Under the pieces are notes generated by a model. It worked only from the letters and a program-made list of their open reading frames with translations. It was not told where the DNA came from and searched no databases. Positions 21,651 to 34,496 of a DNA stretch of 64,000 bases are shown here, piece after piece. Made by a program: the position numbers and the translations under genes. The stretch spans positions 11,666,902 through 11,730,901 of the forward strand of contig NC_056037.1 of the NCBI RefSeq assembly GCF_004379255.2. The letters run 5' to 3'. Position 1 is the first letter of the stretch; each line of letters begins with the position of its first letter. The DNA is from Salvia splendens (Eukaryota; Streptophyta; Magnoliopsida; Lamiales; Lamiaceae).

Positions 21651-21743
21651 TTACTATTTTTTTCTTCTCTCTTACTTTGCCAATTCCACATTAAAACCCG
21701 TGTCATTCACAATGTGTCCTATTTTTCGTAGACAGACGGAGTA

Positions 21744-22180
21744 TCAAATTTAGAGTTTAAAAACACACGGTCAATACAAGTGTCTTTTGTTAACGTCTTT
21801 GGCTAGACATTTTTCACTTTAAGCTTTTGGATCTTCCAAAGGAAAGACCTCTCATACATCATCTATCTCCACTCTCTTGAAGATAGGCTTTTAATCTCCG
21901 CCCATTAACTTTCTTTATCTCTTTAGTGACTGATCATAATATTTCATAACTCCAAACAGATGTACTTTATGAACCAGAAACAGTCCCTACCATCTTGATC
22001 TAAGCTTGCCATGAATGAACTAAGTTGTAACGAAAAGCTTTGTGCCCACACAAATTTCATTTGGTTTAATTGCAACATCATGAATACTTTGTCTTCTACT
22101 TGTAAAGACTGGCACTCTTGTATTGTATGCATAAAATCTGAGTACATTCAACTCATTGGGACCCAATTACCTCTTTTCTA
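21744..22180. other. Intergenic, possibly more gypsy debris
   Basis: No intact frame. It adjoins the integrase remnant and may be further decayed gypsy sequence. Confidence 0.3.
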
Positions 22181-22800
22181 CCGTTATCTCATCGTTAAGA
22201 TTCGGTGCTTGCATAGCCCAAAAGATGTATGTTCTAGTTCGACCGACAGATGGCAAGTTTTCCCAAACATAAGCTTGTGGGGATAAGTTCCAATAGGGGT
22301 CTTATAGGTTGTCCTATATGCCCACAAGGCGTCTTTGAGCTTAGACACTTCATCATTACTTGATGGTTTCACAACCTTCTCAATGACTTTTCTTAATATC
22401 TCTATTTGAAACTTATACTCGGCCACTAGATTGAAGATGGTGAGGGGTGGCTACCTTGTGATGAGCTTCATACTTGGATAAGAGGGTTGCGAAGATTTTG
22501 TTGCAAAATCATGAATCTCCGTCACTAATAATGGCCTTAGGAGTGCCAAATCTATTGAAGATATTCTTCTTATGAATTTTGGTTTCTTTGTTTTCATCGT
22601 TGGTTGGAAAAGCAACCATCTCTACCTGTTTGGATACATAGCCCACAGCTACAAGAGTAAACGACTCTCCATATGATTATAGAAAGTTCCCATAAAGTCA
22701 ATTCTCCAAACATCAAACAATTCCACTCATTAATATATTGCATGGGCATCTCATTTCTTCCTGATGTGTTTTTAGATTCTTACACGATATCACATCTTTC
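22181..22800 (-). pseudogene. Ty3/gypsy integrase remnant
   Basis: Minus-strand pieces in several frames match the plant gypsy integrase in order: a decayed zinc-binding stretch near 22800-22750, then NIFNRFGTPKAIISD-like and FCNK-like text around 22560-22490, then KDALWAYRTTYKTPIG and KTCHLSVELEH near 22340-22240. Stops and frameshifts are frequent. No LTRs were found, so this is an old fragment. Confidence 0.7.
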
Positions 22801-22876
22801 CACAAAATATTTTGCATTCTTAAAAATTGATGTATAATAGAACCTCCAAACTTACATAAGAAGAGGGTGACTCTAA

Positions 22877-23648
22877 GAATAAGTTTATCAACAATCACCC
22901 AACCTAACCCAACCATTCACCTTTTCAATATTTAATTCATTTTCATCTCCTCCATATCATCTTCCACATCATCAATATTCATCCAACCCAACCACATATA
23001 TTTTCATGATTTATCAATGACCACCCAACCATACTATTATATATTTATTTTTATATTATTTTTTAATAATATTATTATTACATGAAATACTTATTATTGT
23101 AAATGAACTTTGAAATTGATCAGAATTCAGAAAATCATCAAAGCTAGGGAAATAATCTTGAAAAGGATTAAAATTTTGGGAAGGGTTGAAGTTTTGGGAA
23201 GGATAGAAATTTGGGGAATCAGAGAATATATTATTCTCATCATCCTGCATAGTTAGCAACAAAGGAAACTAAAAAATACTGAATGAAATTCTATCAAACA
23301 AGAACGATTATAGGAGGAAAAAAGATGATATTTTTTTGTATGCAAAACTATAGCAAATGTGGTCTGTATTTATAGAGGAAGAAAAATTATGAATTTTGAT
23401 ATAATTTTTATAATTTTTTAATATAATATACTAAAGATATATTAATTTAAAAAAATATATATCAACCAATGAGATTGTTCCACTTGGCACAATCTCATTG
23501 GATGATGAAATGAAATAGTATGGAGACCAGCCGGTTGGTGTTTGCCATGGAAGAGGCCTCGGTCATGGAGAAAGAGTGACCTCTTGTTTCATTTTTTTTA
23601 AATATGTAGTGATGTGGCGGTCGACCCCCACTACCGATAAACTTAGTC
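22877..23648. mobile_element. Small Harbinger-type element with GA(A/C)TAAGTTTATC ends
   Basis: The left end GAATAAGTTTATC and the reverse complement of the right end (GACTAAGTTTATC) match at 12 of 13 positions. TAA lies on both sides (22874-22876 and 23649-23651). A short minus-strand frame (23262-23056) with repeated YPSQNFNPSQNF resembles the N-terminus of a Harbinger Myb-like ORF, so this looks like a deletion derivative of such an element. Confidence 0.65.
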
Positions 23649-24233
23649 TAAGAATGAGAAGAATTGTGTAACCACAAATTAGAGGAGTTGCAAGACACTA
23701 TGGAAATAGATCCCTAGGAAGCGTAGGAGGAATTTCTCGTGTTCGGCAACAAAGGAAACTAAAAAAATACTGAATGAAATTCTATCAAACAAGAAGGATT
23801 ATAGGAGAAGAAAAGATGATATTTTTTATATGCAAAACTATAGCAAATGTGGTCTGTATTTATAGAGGAAGAAAAATTATGAATTTTGATAATTTTTATA
23901 ATTTTTTAATATAATATATTAAATATATATTAATTTAAAAAATATATATCAACCAATGAGATTGTTCCACTTGGCACAATCTCATTGGATGATGAAATGA
24001 AATAGTATGGAGACCAGCCGGTTGGTGTTTGCCATGGAAGAGGCCTCTGTCATGGAGAGAGAGTGACCTCTTGTTTCATTTTTTTTAAATATGTAGTGAT
24101 GTGGCGGTCGACCCCCACTACCGATAAACTTAGTCTAAGAGTGAGAAGAATTGTGTAACCACAAATTAGAGGAGTTGCAAGACACTATGGAAATAGATCC
24201 CTAGGAAGCGTAGGAGGAATTTCTCGTGTTCGG
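23256..24233. repeat. Tandem duplication of about 490 bp
   Basis: 23256-23745 is repeated at 23746-24233 with few differences. The unit contains the right part of the 22877-23648 element and its right flank, so the element's right end appears twice (near 23648 and near 24136). Confidence 0.9.
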
Positions 24234-25559
24234 TGTACTCGACCACATAATCGGAAATAGGTTGAATTTCTCAGTCGTTGGTGTTGAGTATTGTTTCTGG
24301 AACAACAGTATCTATTGTATCGAAGATCGAGGACTAAGTATCCTCCCAGGGATGAGTAAACTTCACGGACAAATGGATTGCAATAGGCGTCTCAATAGAT
24401 TCCAAAGAGGAAACATTTGAGAAATCGACTTTCTCACTGTAATAGGAGGAGTCAGCGCCAAGTCGCCAACCATGTTTCTCGATGGAGATAAATTTCAGAG
24501 AAAGCGGCGGATTAATGTTTCGAGAAATGAGAGAAGACAAAGGAATGGAGGCAGAGAATTAGGGCATGCTCATGCAAAACAAATCAAAATGTCTGATCTG
24601 GCTGGGCGAGAGAGTGAGAGTGAGGGTGAGATAGCTCAATGTTTTATTGCTTACAATATGTCTCTTTAATTTATATTGCCATTATCAAACTATTTATCTC
24701 TCCTCATTCATCTCTCTTGGAACTACGTAATAATGTGTCGGGTTGTTTCTGGAGTTGTCGACGCTAAAAATATGCAATAATCGTTAATAGTAATTTGGAC
24801 CCAGTATAAAAATATTGCGTCTGTCACTGATAATAATTAATAATGACACATTTTGTTATTTTAATGAATAATATGATCCTTAGTTAAGTTCAAAAATTGT
24901 AATTTTTAAAAAGGATTTTTATCGTGGGACCGACTAAAATGACAAAAAAAAACTTTATTGGCATATGGAGAGAGTATTAGAGTATTAGGAGTACTATAAT
25001 ATTTGTATTTTCAGAACGAATTTTCCTTTTTTTTAAGTAAAAATATGGTATTGTCAAATCTTGGGTAAGTGGAATATATGCGTCTACCATATTCTACTCC
25101 AAGCAATCCGCTCACCTACACTCTATGTACACTCAATTGTCATTCTATACTACTAGTATTATTGAGTTTGATAGTCTTATTGCTAACCTTTTCAGTTTGG
25201 GGAGTAAAAACGGTGGAAATCGAATCCAACATTTTGTCTGTTCCTATAAGAATAGGAGAAAGTTGAATTTGAATTACCCTTACATTTCTGAAGGGATAAT
25301 TAATCATAGCCCCTGTTTTACAATTGTTTTAATGTGAAATAAGGAGTATGAAATTTGACTTTTAAGAATCGTGAATAGCAACGATTTAGTAATGATAATG
25401 TAATGTGGTGCTAATTAGTAATTAGCGTCTTAATTTATTTTGAATAGAGTATCATTTAATTTCATCTGCCATTAGTATTATTATCCACACGTTTTCTAAA
25501 ACAATAGTATTTCTTGCACATTTCTGTACTGAATCTTTTCTTTCTCTCTCTCTAAGATC
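24234..25559. other. Intergenic and upstream region of the RING gene
   Basis: 24234-24660 contains degenerate open frames that may be retroelement debris; I cannot assign them. The rest is AT-rich. A CT-rich tract (25535-25555) directly precedes the RING start and is probably 5' UTR. Confidence 0.35.
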
Positions 25560-26639
25560 ATGTCTACGGCGGAAAATTTGGGCGGCGGCCAAGGCGGCGC
25601 AGCCTCTCACCAGTACTACTGCTACCAATGCGAGCGCCACGTCACCATCACTCCTCCATCCTCTCCCACCGACGAACTCGCTTGCCCCATTTGTCACGGC
25701 AGTTTTCTTGAAGAATCCGACACCGCTCCTCCCTCAAACCCTACCCCCGAATCCGATCCCTTCCTCAACGCCGCCTTCCCCAATTTCGGCGGCCTCCCCC
25801 TCATCTTCTCCTCTTCCTCCGCCGCCCCCGCCTCCTTCACTGTCTCCTCTGCTGGCGGCGGCCTTGATGATCTCTCCTCGCTCTTTGGCTCGCGATCCCC
25901 CAACGATTTCAATCCCTTTGCTTTCCTCAACAATTACGTCAATAACCTGCAGGCGAGGGGGGCGAATATTCAGCTTGTTTTCGAGTCCCCTGGAGGCGCT
26001 GGGATTGGCGGCGGCGGCGCCAATTTAGGCGATTACTTTATCGGTCCTGGTTTGGAGCAATTGATTCAGCAGCTTGCAGAGAATGATCCCAATCGTTATG
26101 GGACGCCGCCTGCTTCAAAGAATGCGGTCCAGGGTTTACCCGATATACATATTACTGCGGAGATGTTAGAGTCAGATTCATCTCAATGCGCGGTGTGCAA
26201 AGATACCTTTGAGTTGAATGAGGAGGCCAAGCAGATGCCTTGCAAGCATATTTACCATAAAGACTGTATTCTGCCTTGGCTTGAGTTGCATAATTCTTGC
26301 CCGGTTTGTCGCTACGAGTTGCCCACTGATGATCAAGATTATGAGAATCGGAAGAAGGATAACAGTAGTGGGAACAACAGTGGTAGTAGTTTGGGATTTG
26401 GGGCTGCTGCTGGAACTCAAGATGATAGTAATAACAGTCAACAGACTCCAAGGACTTTGGAAAGGAGGTTTAGGATATCCTTGCCATCGCTTTTCAGAGG
26501 TTTTAGCACATCAGCTGAGACGAGCGGTAGTGGGGGTAATGAAGGAGGAAATAACAGCAACAATAGCAATACTACTGGATCATCTAATAGGGGCTCGGGA
26601 GCAGGAGCTGATCAGGCTAGAGAGGAGGACCTCGACTGA
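25560..26639 (+). CDS. RING-H2 E3 ubiquitin ligase (RZF1/RDUF type)
   Basis: Intronless, 359 aa, starting MSTAENLGGG. Near the N-terminus (residues about 21-45) a CYQC...CPIC pair forms the zinc-ribbon found in this plant subfamily. The middle is Ser/Pro/Gly-rich. A canonical RING-H2 (C-X2-C...C-X-H-X2-H-X2-C...C-X2-C) starts at residue 210 with CAVC and ends near residue 251 with CPVC; all eight zinc ligands are present. The tail is Asn/Ser/Gly-rich. The family transfers ubiquitin from E2 enzymes to targets, and related Arabidopsis proteins act in drought and ABA responses; the target here is unknown. It is convergent with STT3B. Confidence 0.9.
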   Translation: MSTAENLGGGQGGAASHQYYCYQCERHVTITPPSSPTDELACPICHGSFLEESDTAPPSNPTPESDPFLNAAFPNFGGLPLIFSSSSAAPASFTVSSAGGGLDDLSSLFGSRSPNDFNPFAFLNNYVNNLQARGANIQLVFESPGGAGIGGGGANLGDYFIGPGLEQLIQQLAENDPNRYGTPPASKNAVQGLPDIHITAEMLESDSSQCAVCKDTFELNEEAKQMPCKHIYHKDCILPWLELHNSCPVCRYELPTDDQDYENRKKDNSSGNNSGSSLGFGAAAGTQDDSNNSQQTPRTLERRFRISLPSLFRGFSTSAETSGSGGNEGGNNSNNSNTTGSSNRGSGAGADQAREEDLD

Positions 26640-28958
26640 AGTACGTTGGTTCTACTTTCTTATCTTCCTTTTGTTGTGTTGATTGATTTGCTACCCTTAT
26701 TGTGCTTTACTGTTTCAATGTAGTAGTAGTGAAGGAGGCACTTTTTTAGAATATGAACAATGTAGTTGCTTAAAGAGTCTAAAGTTGAAAGGGTTGCCAT
26801 CCATTTTGATATTATGTTGTGGCTTCCATGTATTTGTTATTGTCTTGCTCTACTTGGTGAATCTAACTTGCTAAATTATATTTTCATGATGATTGCATAC
26901 TTCCTTTACTTTTTTGTTCAACCTTATTATGTTTATGGTTTCATCTGTCAATGGGTGATGTGATAAATTAGTTATAGACCAAAGAAGAGAACAAAACCAA
27001 CTCCCTGGTATTTTACATACATACATTTGAATCGTTGTAGCCTCAGCCTGGCTAATCTAGTGAAAAAAAAACTTCTCCATTGTATTTTCATCAACAATCT
27101 TTTGCATCTATTGATACCAAGTCTGGTGGTTATAGCAGAGATCCTTTTGGTATGGTCGACAAGCTCAATCATACGAAATAGCTTTTTTTTACTTTAGATG
27201 TGTGCTACTGCTGCATATACTTAAACCTTGTGAAGCTTTGTATTGAATAAACACATTAATCCATTCTTAACTCATGTTCTTGTGAATGCTTGCATATTAT
27301 GGATGTGTGTATGCTAGTACTTCCTTCTTTTGGTAATTGGTATCTACACATATCTGTCTGTATCTGGGAAAAGCCCAACAAGTAGAATGGTACTCAGAAG
27401 ATAATAGTTGTGAATCTGGGTGCTTGAGTTTCTGACTTTCGTGAGGCATATGTCAATCAAAGTTACAGTTTTGAGCACCATTTTCCACCCATGCCATAAA
27501 CTGTAGTAGACAATTAGTCGCTGTCGGGGAATGTAATGACAACATCCAATAAATGAACATTAGTTATATCCCACCAACAAATCCACCATATGTATGGACT
27601 ATTGGACTGGGTGATTTTGCACGTAGCCTTACTCAGCAGTAAATGGGAGACGAAATTGTATGTGATGTTCAACAGTTCAAGTCAACAGAAATATATATAT
27701 ATATATATAATTATATATATATATATATGGATATGTCTATAAGAAATTAGTTTTCAGTGTCGGGTTTAAACTATATATTCCTCGTGATCTTGCACACACC
27801 TCTTATGTAGAGAGCCGTGGTCTAATTTTCATCTTTACTTCATCTGCCGTTACTCATTCTGTCTGAGTTTCCACAGTGCCATATGCTGGAGATTATGTTG
27901 CACTGAGTGCTACTTGACTTCTGAACATTATGATGGATACGCGATTTTTGAATCTCTTACAAATTTTCTCAGAAGATTGCATGTGCAGTTGGTTTTTTTG
28001 GGTGGGGGTGTAGAATCTATGGTTTCTCTGCACCCCGACAAATTTTGTTTAGTTAACATGTGGTGTGAGAATTTGAGTTTTGATGCATTGGGTGTTTGCT
28101 GTTATTGAACTGTGTGGTGGGTTAAATTTAGTGATAACTAGGAACGTCAATAAACTAGAAAGCAAGCTAGACTGTGAAACCTGACAAATTATGTTTTGGC
28201 TTGGCCACATATCTATTCTTGCCTACCTATAAAAATAAGAAATCAGTTGTCGGTGTAGTTTTGGGTGTAGTTTATGAGTCTGGTGACAGATTGAGCAAAG
28301 GATGTTCGTGATTGGATGTACTGTTTTGAGCTGATCGGATTTCATTATTTTCTTATATTTCAGGAATGCAGCTAAGATATGAAGCAAGTTGAGCACAAAC
28401 AATCATTGTATACACAGAAATGTACCAATGCTGCATTTTTACTGGTTCTCTCATCAATAAATTAGACATGGTTCTAATTTCAAATATTTAGACAGTTCGA
28501 AATGACATATGGCTGTGTGCGTTGAGTGAATCTATTTTATCATTTGGGTACATTTAAATTGATAGACTCTCAGCAGAAATTTCTGTAAAATATATTCCCC
28601 AGTGTGTGGCAGATTTCAAATATACACAAATCCTATCTCTTAGTTGAATAGCATGTATAATGTTGATATAGTCAGCCTTCTGTAGTTGGAAGTTCTGATA
28701 TTTCTTCAACGTGACATTTTATCTATCGATGGGTAAGTTTTGGTGTAGTAAGCTAGCTGTAAGCACAGTTTTTTTTACCTCAACAATAGTAGGTGGTAAG
28801 ACAAATCTCAACCATAAGGAACTACTTGGTTAATATGTAGATTCAGCTTACAGAAACGAGGTAACAGTGTAACAAGAATTCTGGATCTCTGAACGTTACA
28901 AAAAGAAAATTCCGAATCCAAAACGGTCCTATGCATATGCTCTGCAACGTAGAAGTGA
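26640..28958. other. Intergenic / probable long 3' UTR of the RING gene
   Basis: GTACGT lies just after the stop at 26641 and a pyrimidine-rich acceptor (TTATATTTCAG) at about 28353-28363 is followed by short sequence with AATAAATTAG near 28455. That would fit a 1.7-kb intron in the 3' UTR, but this rests on splice-site appearance only. (TA)n tracts lie at 27690-27728. No other gene seen. Confidence 0.4.
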
Positions 28959-31900
28959 TCACCACCTATTGTTTGGCGGTTTGACCTTGTATATCCTAAC
29001 TATCCAGTTCGACGTTGTAAATGCCTCTTCCAAGTGTTCGAGCTTTATGTCTTTGTTTCCAATTTCAACACCCCGAGCCCTGTCATACCTGTCACCAACA
29101 ATACCCTTGCAAATGTCAATGACGGAATAATCACAACATGTATATATATGGTGTATCATCTTCAGAATTACTAGTGTCAGTCTAACTCAAGTGTAGTTAT
29201 AATTAGAAAAAAATACAAATGCTTGACTCACCCAGGAGGCTTCCCATATTCTGTTGTCAGCTCACCAAATCGATAATAGCAAAGCTTGTACCTAAGCAAC
29301 AAGTCAAAACAATTAACGGAAAATGTTGTGGCTGAGGCATGGCGAATAACAGTTCTATACAGCAGCTTTACATTAGTTGAATCCAAGATAACAATTTACA
29401 TAGGTAGAATACTATTTACCCAAGTAGATAATAGCCATCATATGGCATAGAATATGGAATGAACCACTAATCCTATAACAGAGTGATCCTATAACTTGTA
29501 TTTCACTCCAATAAATTTCATCACTTTACAACAGTAAGATTGACAACCAAGCTGTAACAGAATTTTCAGTGAACGGGCATAATTTCAAGAGAAAAAAATA
29601 AAAAAGAAACAAAAAGAGGTCTTTTCATGGTCAATTTCCAATAGTAATTTCAATGCTTATACCAACACTAAAGACGCAAGTAACAGCAAGACAGACAATG
29701 AAACTGCAGAAAATATGGTCATATTTCATCATATACTCGGACAGGAAAATCAACTTACATTAGACAATTCAACATCTTTGGAGCTCCACCTTTGTCAACA
29801 CGATACTCTCCATTAACAAGGTAATCAGGCTCCTTAATTACAGGAAAAACTCCACCACCAATTCTCACCATCCACAAAAATCTGAGACAAATTGGGTTAT
29901 ATCAGTTGGCCAGAAGTTCTGATACTATCAGAAGTAGCAATCAGCAAAAGAATATGAACTTGAAAGTAAATTCTAAACATCTCCTATCATACTTGAACAA
30001 ATTGGACAGTCACTGAAGACCCGTTCAATAACAGACAGAAACAAAAAGTAATATCAGTCTGGCGATGAAAACATGCTTGCGGGCAGAAGATAGAATAACT
30101 AGAGGACTTCGATGGTAGAGTTCTTACTTGTTAATATCATCTGAAGAATAGCCAGTTACACCCCCGAAAACAACTAACACATAATCAACATCAAGTGATT
30201 TTATAATCTCATAAGCTTCATCTTCATAAGATGACATAGCACGTCCAACGGTAGCAATGTGTGTGTTATTCCAAGTGTTGTTATCAACAATCACAGTTCT
30301 GTTCCCCATGGCTGTAATCTGGTAACCATAATCCCACCAAGACATCACCTTGGCTTCTGGAGGGGTATTCTGTCGTAGCCAAAAGTATGCTTCACGGTAG
30401 TCATCAAATATCACCCTTTGGCCATGGGCACCTCTGGCGGCCAAGACAATCGATGGGGAAGAGTATGCCTCTGATGTAACCCACGTACAATGGATAACAT
30501 ATCTGCTTAGCAAGTACAATGCTCCAAGAAGCAAGGCAATGGCACCATTTCTTCCAAAAGGCATAGATTGTTCTAGCGAACCCTGTTTGAAAAAGAAAAC
30601 AACAAGATAAGCATACCTTGTAACTTATCTCAAGGATTTAAGACTCAAGAAAACTTAAATCCAAAACCACAAAACAAAAAACAAATAAAATAAAATAAAA
30701 ATAATTTAGTGGTGTTTGATAAAAGGCAGTTGCTTTTTTCAGTCAGCTCTTAGGTTTTACAGGTTGAGAAAGGGAAATAGTCTGAATCCTATAAATATAC
30801 TAATTATTCAAAACAAACTAAAGAGATGTAAATTTATACATCCCACATGAACTTTACCTAACAATGTATGATTGGATTCACTTCGAAAATCGGCCTACCT
30901 ACTTTAAGTTGCAGCAAGTAATGTAATGTAAGTTGAAGTGTCCAACATGTCAATACAATAATCAAACCCACCAAAGTAAAAATAAAATAAGGTGCATATT
31001 TGAAAGATTTCACCATAAAACAGATACAACAATCATAAAACTGTGTACTCTACACAATGGGACACAGATAGGAAATTTAAAATGTAATGAAACATGATAT
31101 GGATGATGGAAAGTAAGCATTGGATGCCCACCTTAGATGAAGCTTTGGTGTTACTTGCTCCCTTACTAGAGCCTGCAGGAGCAGGCTTGCTCTTTGACCT
31201 CACCAGCTGAGTTAGATTTTTTACAGTAGCTGAGACCGCAATAGCACTAATAAGGCATACTGCAGGTGTTGCCACAAGGATCAACCGCACCATGACTCCA
31301 GCAAAGTACATACTAGTGAGACCATACATCACTATAAATATTGTGGCATCTGACAAACGTTTGAAGCAGAAATAAAGACCAGCTGGGAAGAGGAACAACA
31401 ATATATGAAAATCAAACATGAACGAGGACCAAGCTGTTGGCTGATGCTCAGAGACAGACGCAATTATTGGAATGTGATCCTTTGCATAGGTGGGATCCAG
31501 GAGTGAATAAAACCGACCAGTCCACGGAGATATATACCCAGAAGCAGTGCCAACTCCCAGAGCTACTGCACCCAAACCTACTGCACTAGTCACTGTGAAC
31601 CTCAGGAATGTGTGGAATTTCTTTGGGTCGTCTAGCAGGTATTTGACCCAATCCAAGAAATTAAAAACCTGCACAAGGTAGCTTGAAGTTAGTATAGCCT
31701 TTATGATAACCACATAAAACCTTGAAATAGTTGGTCTTGAATACTGATGAGAAGGAAGAAACTGCAACACAACATGTTAAATGTAGCTTTTAGAAAAGGA
31801 AGCAATAATTTCCACCAGCTTAAACATGCTTTCACACTAGGGATTGAACACAGCTTCCCAAATAATCAATCACCTTATTCTTCTACCCAAATTAGGAAAG

Positions 31901-33885
31901 ATCCATAAGCATAAAGGACAACAAGCAAAAGAAAGAATTTGATTAGGATTAGTTTCCAAGTGGACTATAGTCTCCATCTGCCCAATAGAGGGCAATATAT
32001 CCTAAAAAATCCATTTGATCAGCCTCAGCCCTCAGTTCCAGGTATATTAGCAAAAACATATGATTCATATTAAGTATTTACTTTAGCGGAGAAAAGAAGC
32101 AATCAACACCGACTGAATTGTATCAGGATCTAACTACTTTTCAGTTCGAACCAATAAAGCAATCCTTTTCACATTAAGGTGGTAAAATGAGAATATTTGA
32201 TAAATTCCCGTGTCCCCTTTAGGTTAACCTATAAGCTTATACGCACCAGTTGCTGTACAAGTTACATAATTGCACTTAGTATCTTAAAAGACGCACCTGA
32301 ATCAAGAAAAACACCCCCATCGCTGCCATGTGTTCTCCAGACTGAACATGCTGAAAGCCCACAAAACGGATCTGCATAGCTAGTAACATTCCCAGCACAT
32401 ACATGCAATTATAAGCTACGTATAATCTCATTGAGTATCTTCCAGTAATCAATAGAACCAACACATATAGTGGGATCAGATTAATAATGAACACATAACC
32501 ACCCCACGCCGAAACCATGTAGAAGTACCCAAAAGCTGAGGCCAGGGCCCAAGCAAGTGAGCCTGTATTCACTGCCTTAACAAACAGATAGAATGTAAGT
32601 AGCAAGGCAAAAATAGCAACACCCTCGTTATCATACGATCCAGCCACCGACCTCGAGATGTAACCAGGGCATATGGCAATTAATACAGCTGCTACAAGTC
32701 CAGCTCCAGAATCCCATAATTCTTTCCCAAAGAAGTAAGCTACAATAGTGGTGTTGGCAGCAAAAAATGGTGCAGTGAGCACACAAACTTCACGAATGTG
32801 AACAGCAAACCTGCATGGAATGGAGAAAATCTTCAGATCTCAACATGACTACATCTCTAGGTGCTGGACAGTATGAAATATGCATAAATCCTCAAGCAAT
32901 AGCAGATCAATAAGACCAGTTTGTGGGTATTTCTTTTAAGTATGAGCCATAGTGCCTTCCCATGAACCAAAAAATCTCACATTCTGAGTCGGAAGAATAA
33001 AGGTTAGAGCATTAAATCGAGAGAAAATCTTATGATCTAATCCGTAACTAGATTTCCTTTTCTCTAACAAAGTATGCCTATTTCCAGTGTACAAAATTGC
33101 AGAACGCATGTGTAATTGCTAAAGGTGACATAGCATTTCTTTTGCCAAAAAAAAAAGCAACTATTCTCATCTTTCCCAGAGAGTTTTGAGCTTGAGACTC
33201 TAAACATAATGTCAGACAAAATGTGGCCGGAACAAGGGAAGAATTTTGTTAAGAAAAGGGGACCTGTCCTCATCAATAACAAATGGAGCATATTCAAACC
33301 ATTTTCCTGGACTGCAAAAACTGAGTACTACTAATATGTTAGCATCCAGGAGGACCCCATTTTGTAAGTTAAAAAGGAAAAACCTTTAACAGATTCCTAG
33401 CATCCACGCATCAAGTGGTCAGCTAAGCATATATTCACAAACCAAACATACAAAAATGATACTCAATGCTACTTCTTTCCTAGAGGTATCTGGCACGAAG
33501 AAAAGTACCGGAGAAAGCGAAGAGTCCAGAAAATGAAGGCAGCAGTGACCATGAGACCGGGATAGAGAGTCCCGCCAACAATCCTCCCAAGCGGATACCA
33601 GCTCTCGTAATCGAACCAGTTCCAGAACTCATAGAAGCCGTTCTGAGTCAAGAACTGAGTGACTCGGTAATTGAAATAGGGGTCAAACTCGTGGATCATG
33701 CTCTCGTAGCGCAAGATGCTGAATAGACGAGTGATGAACGCCAAGACGTAAACCAGGAAGAGGACTGAGACGCGGATCAGGAGCTCCTGCTGCTTCGTCT
33801 TCAGCTTCAGAGATTTGAGCACCGAGCTCAATCCCGGCGACGCCGGCAGATCCGCAGCGGATTTCTCCATTTTCGCTGCGACCAT
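28959..33885 (-). CDS. STT3B: Dolichyl-diphosphooligosaccharide-protein glycosyltransferase subunit STT3B
   Basis: Catalytic subunit of the ER oligosaccharyltransferase, which moves the lipid-linked glycan to Asn in N-X-S/T sites. Seven coding exons (minus strand): 33885-33509, 32810-32297, 31668-31132, 30582-30128, 29881-29759, 29291-29232, 29088-28959. The phases agree throughout and give 731 aa. Visible features are a cytosolic N-terminus, a first luminal loop with [10 protein letters not shown] (catalytic Asp about residue 68), many membrane helices, SVSEHQP in the exon-3 loop, and the WWDYG acceptor-binding motif at about 558-562, followed by N-glycosylation sequons (DNNTWNNT). The N-terminal block [10 protein letters not shown] and the [13 protein letters not shown] context fit the plant STT3B rather than STT3A form. 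I see no truncation or stop. Confidence 0.95.
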
Positions 33886-34148
33886 TGGACGAATTTGATG
33901 GATCGGATCAGAATTGGGAATTTCAACAGTGAGAGAATTTGGGTTTTGGAGAGAACTGATTAGCTGAGGAGATCCATGTTCAGAGGAAGGAGTTTCAGTG
34001 ATTAAACCCTACTACATTTCAGCAAGGACTTATTTGTACTTTCCAATCTTCAATTTTTTCCCTTGGATTATCTTCATACAACTAATTACTAGTAGTACTA
34101 CTTTATTTCATTATTTTTGGGACAATATTTGTCTGTTCAGTAGAATTA
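33886..34148. other. 5' UTR and upstream region of STT3B
   Basis: 263 bp between the STT3B start codon and the left limit of a Harbinger fragment. The promoter must be short or extend into the transposon. Confidence 0.4.
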
Positions 34149-34496
34149 GATCACAAGCGGGTGAGCAGGACGTTATCCGTCCGTCCGTGCCAGCGAACAG
34201 CTGACGTGACGCGTTCTGATTGGCTAACGGTATTTTCGTTGGGAATTTTATTTTATTTTTTAAATAAAAAATAATACCAAAATTTTAAAAAAATATATTT
34301 TCAGAATCTCAAATATCTGGCCGTTTTTTTTACCGTTTTTCTGGATTTTTTTTCATTTTTATTATCCCAAAAATCATCTATAAATACACACATTCATCAT
34401 CCATTTTTCACATCAAATCATCTCTCATTCATCTCTCATTCATATTTTTTCATACAACTTATATCTACATCTTCCTCTCTCACTCAAACCCTCAAA

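Larger units (their letters stand above)
17995..21743. mobile_element. Old Stowaway-type element interrupted by three Harbinger insertions
   Basis: The outer ends TACTTCCTCCGTCCACGAAA (left) and the reverse complement of the right end (TACTCCGTCTGTCTACGAAA) pair as Stowaway-type TIRs although they lie 3.7 kb apart. Between them are three Harbinger elements (18067-20125, 20129-20757, 20904-21650), each with TTA at both sides. The Stowaway interior reappears in the gap 20761-20900, with repeated TAATATGGA and ACTACTTCTCTCTT motifs. Removing the three insertions leaves a host element of about 320 bp. Confidence 0.75.

Noticed and set aside
24226..24669. Overlapping short frames suspected to be a gene
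   Set aside because: No family match from memory, frames change often, and the neighbourhood is retroelement debris.
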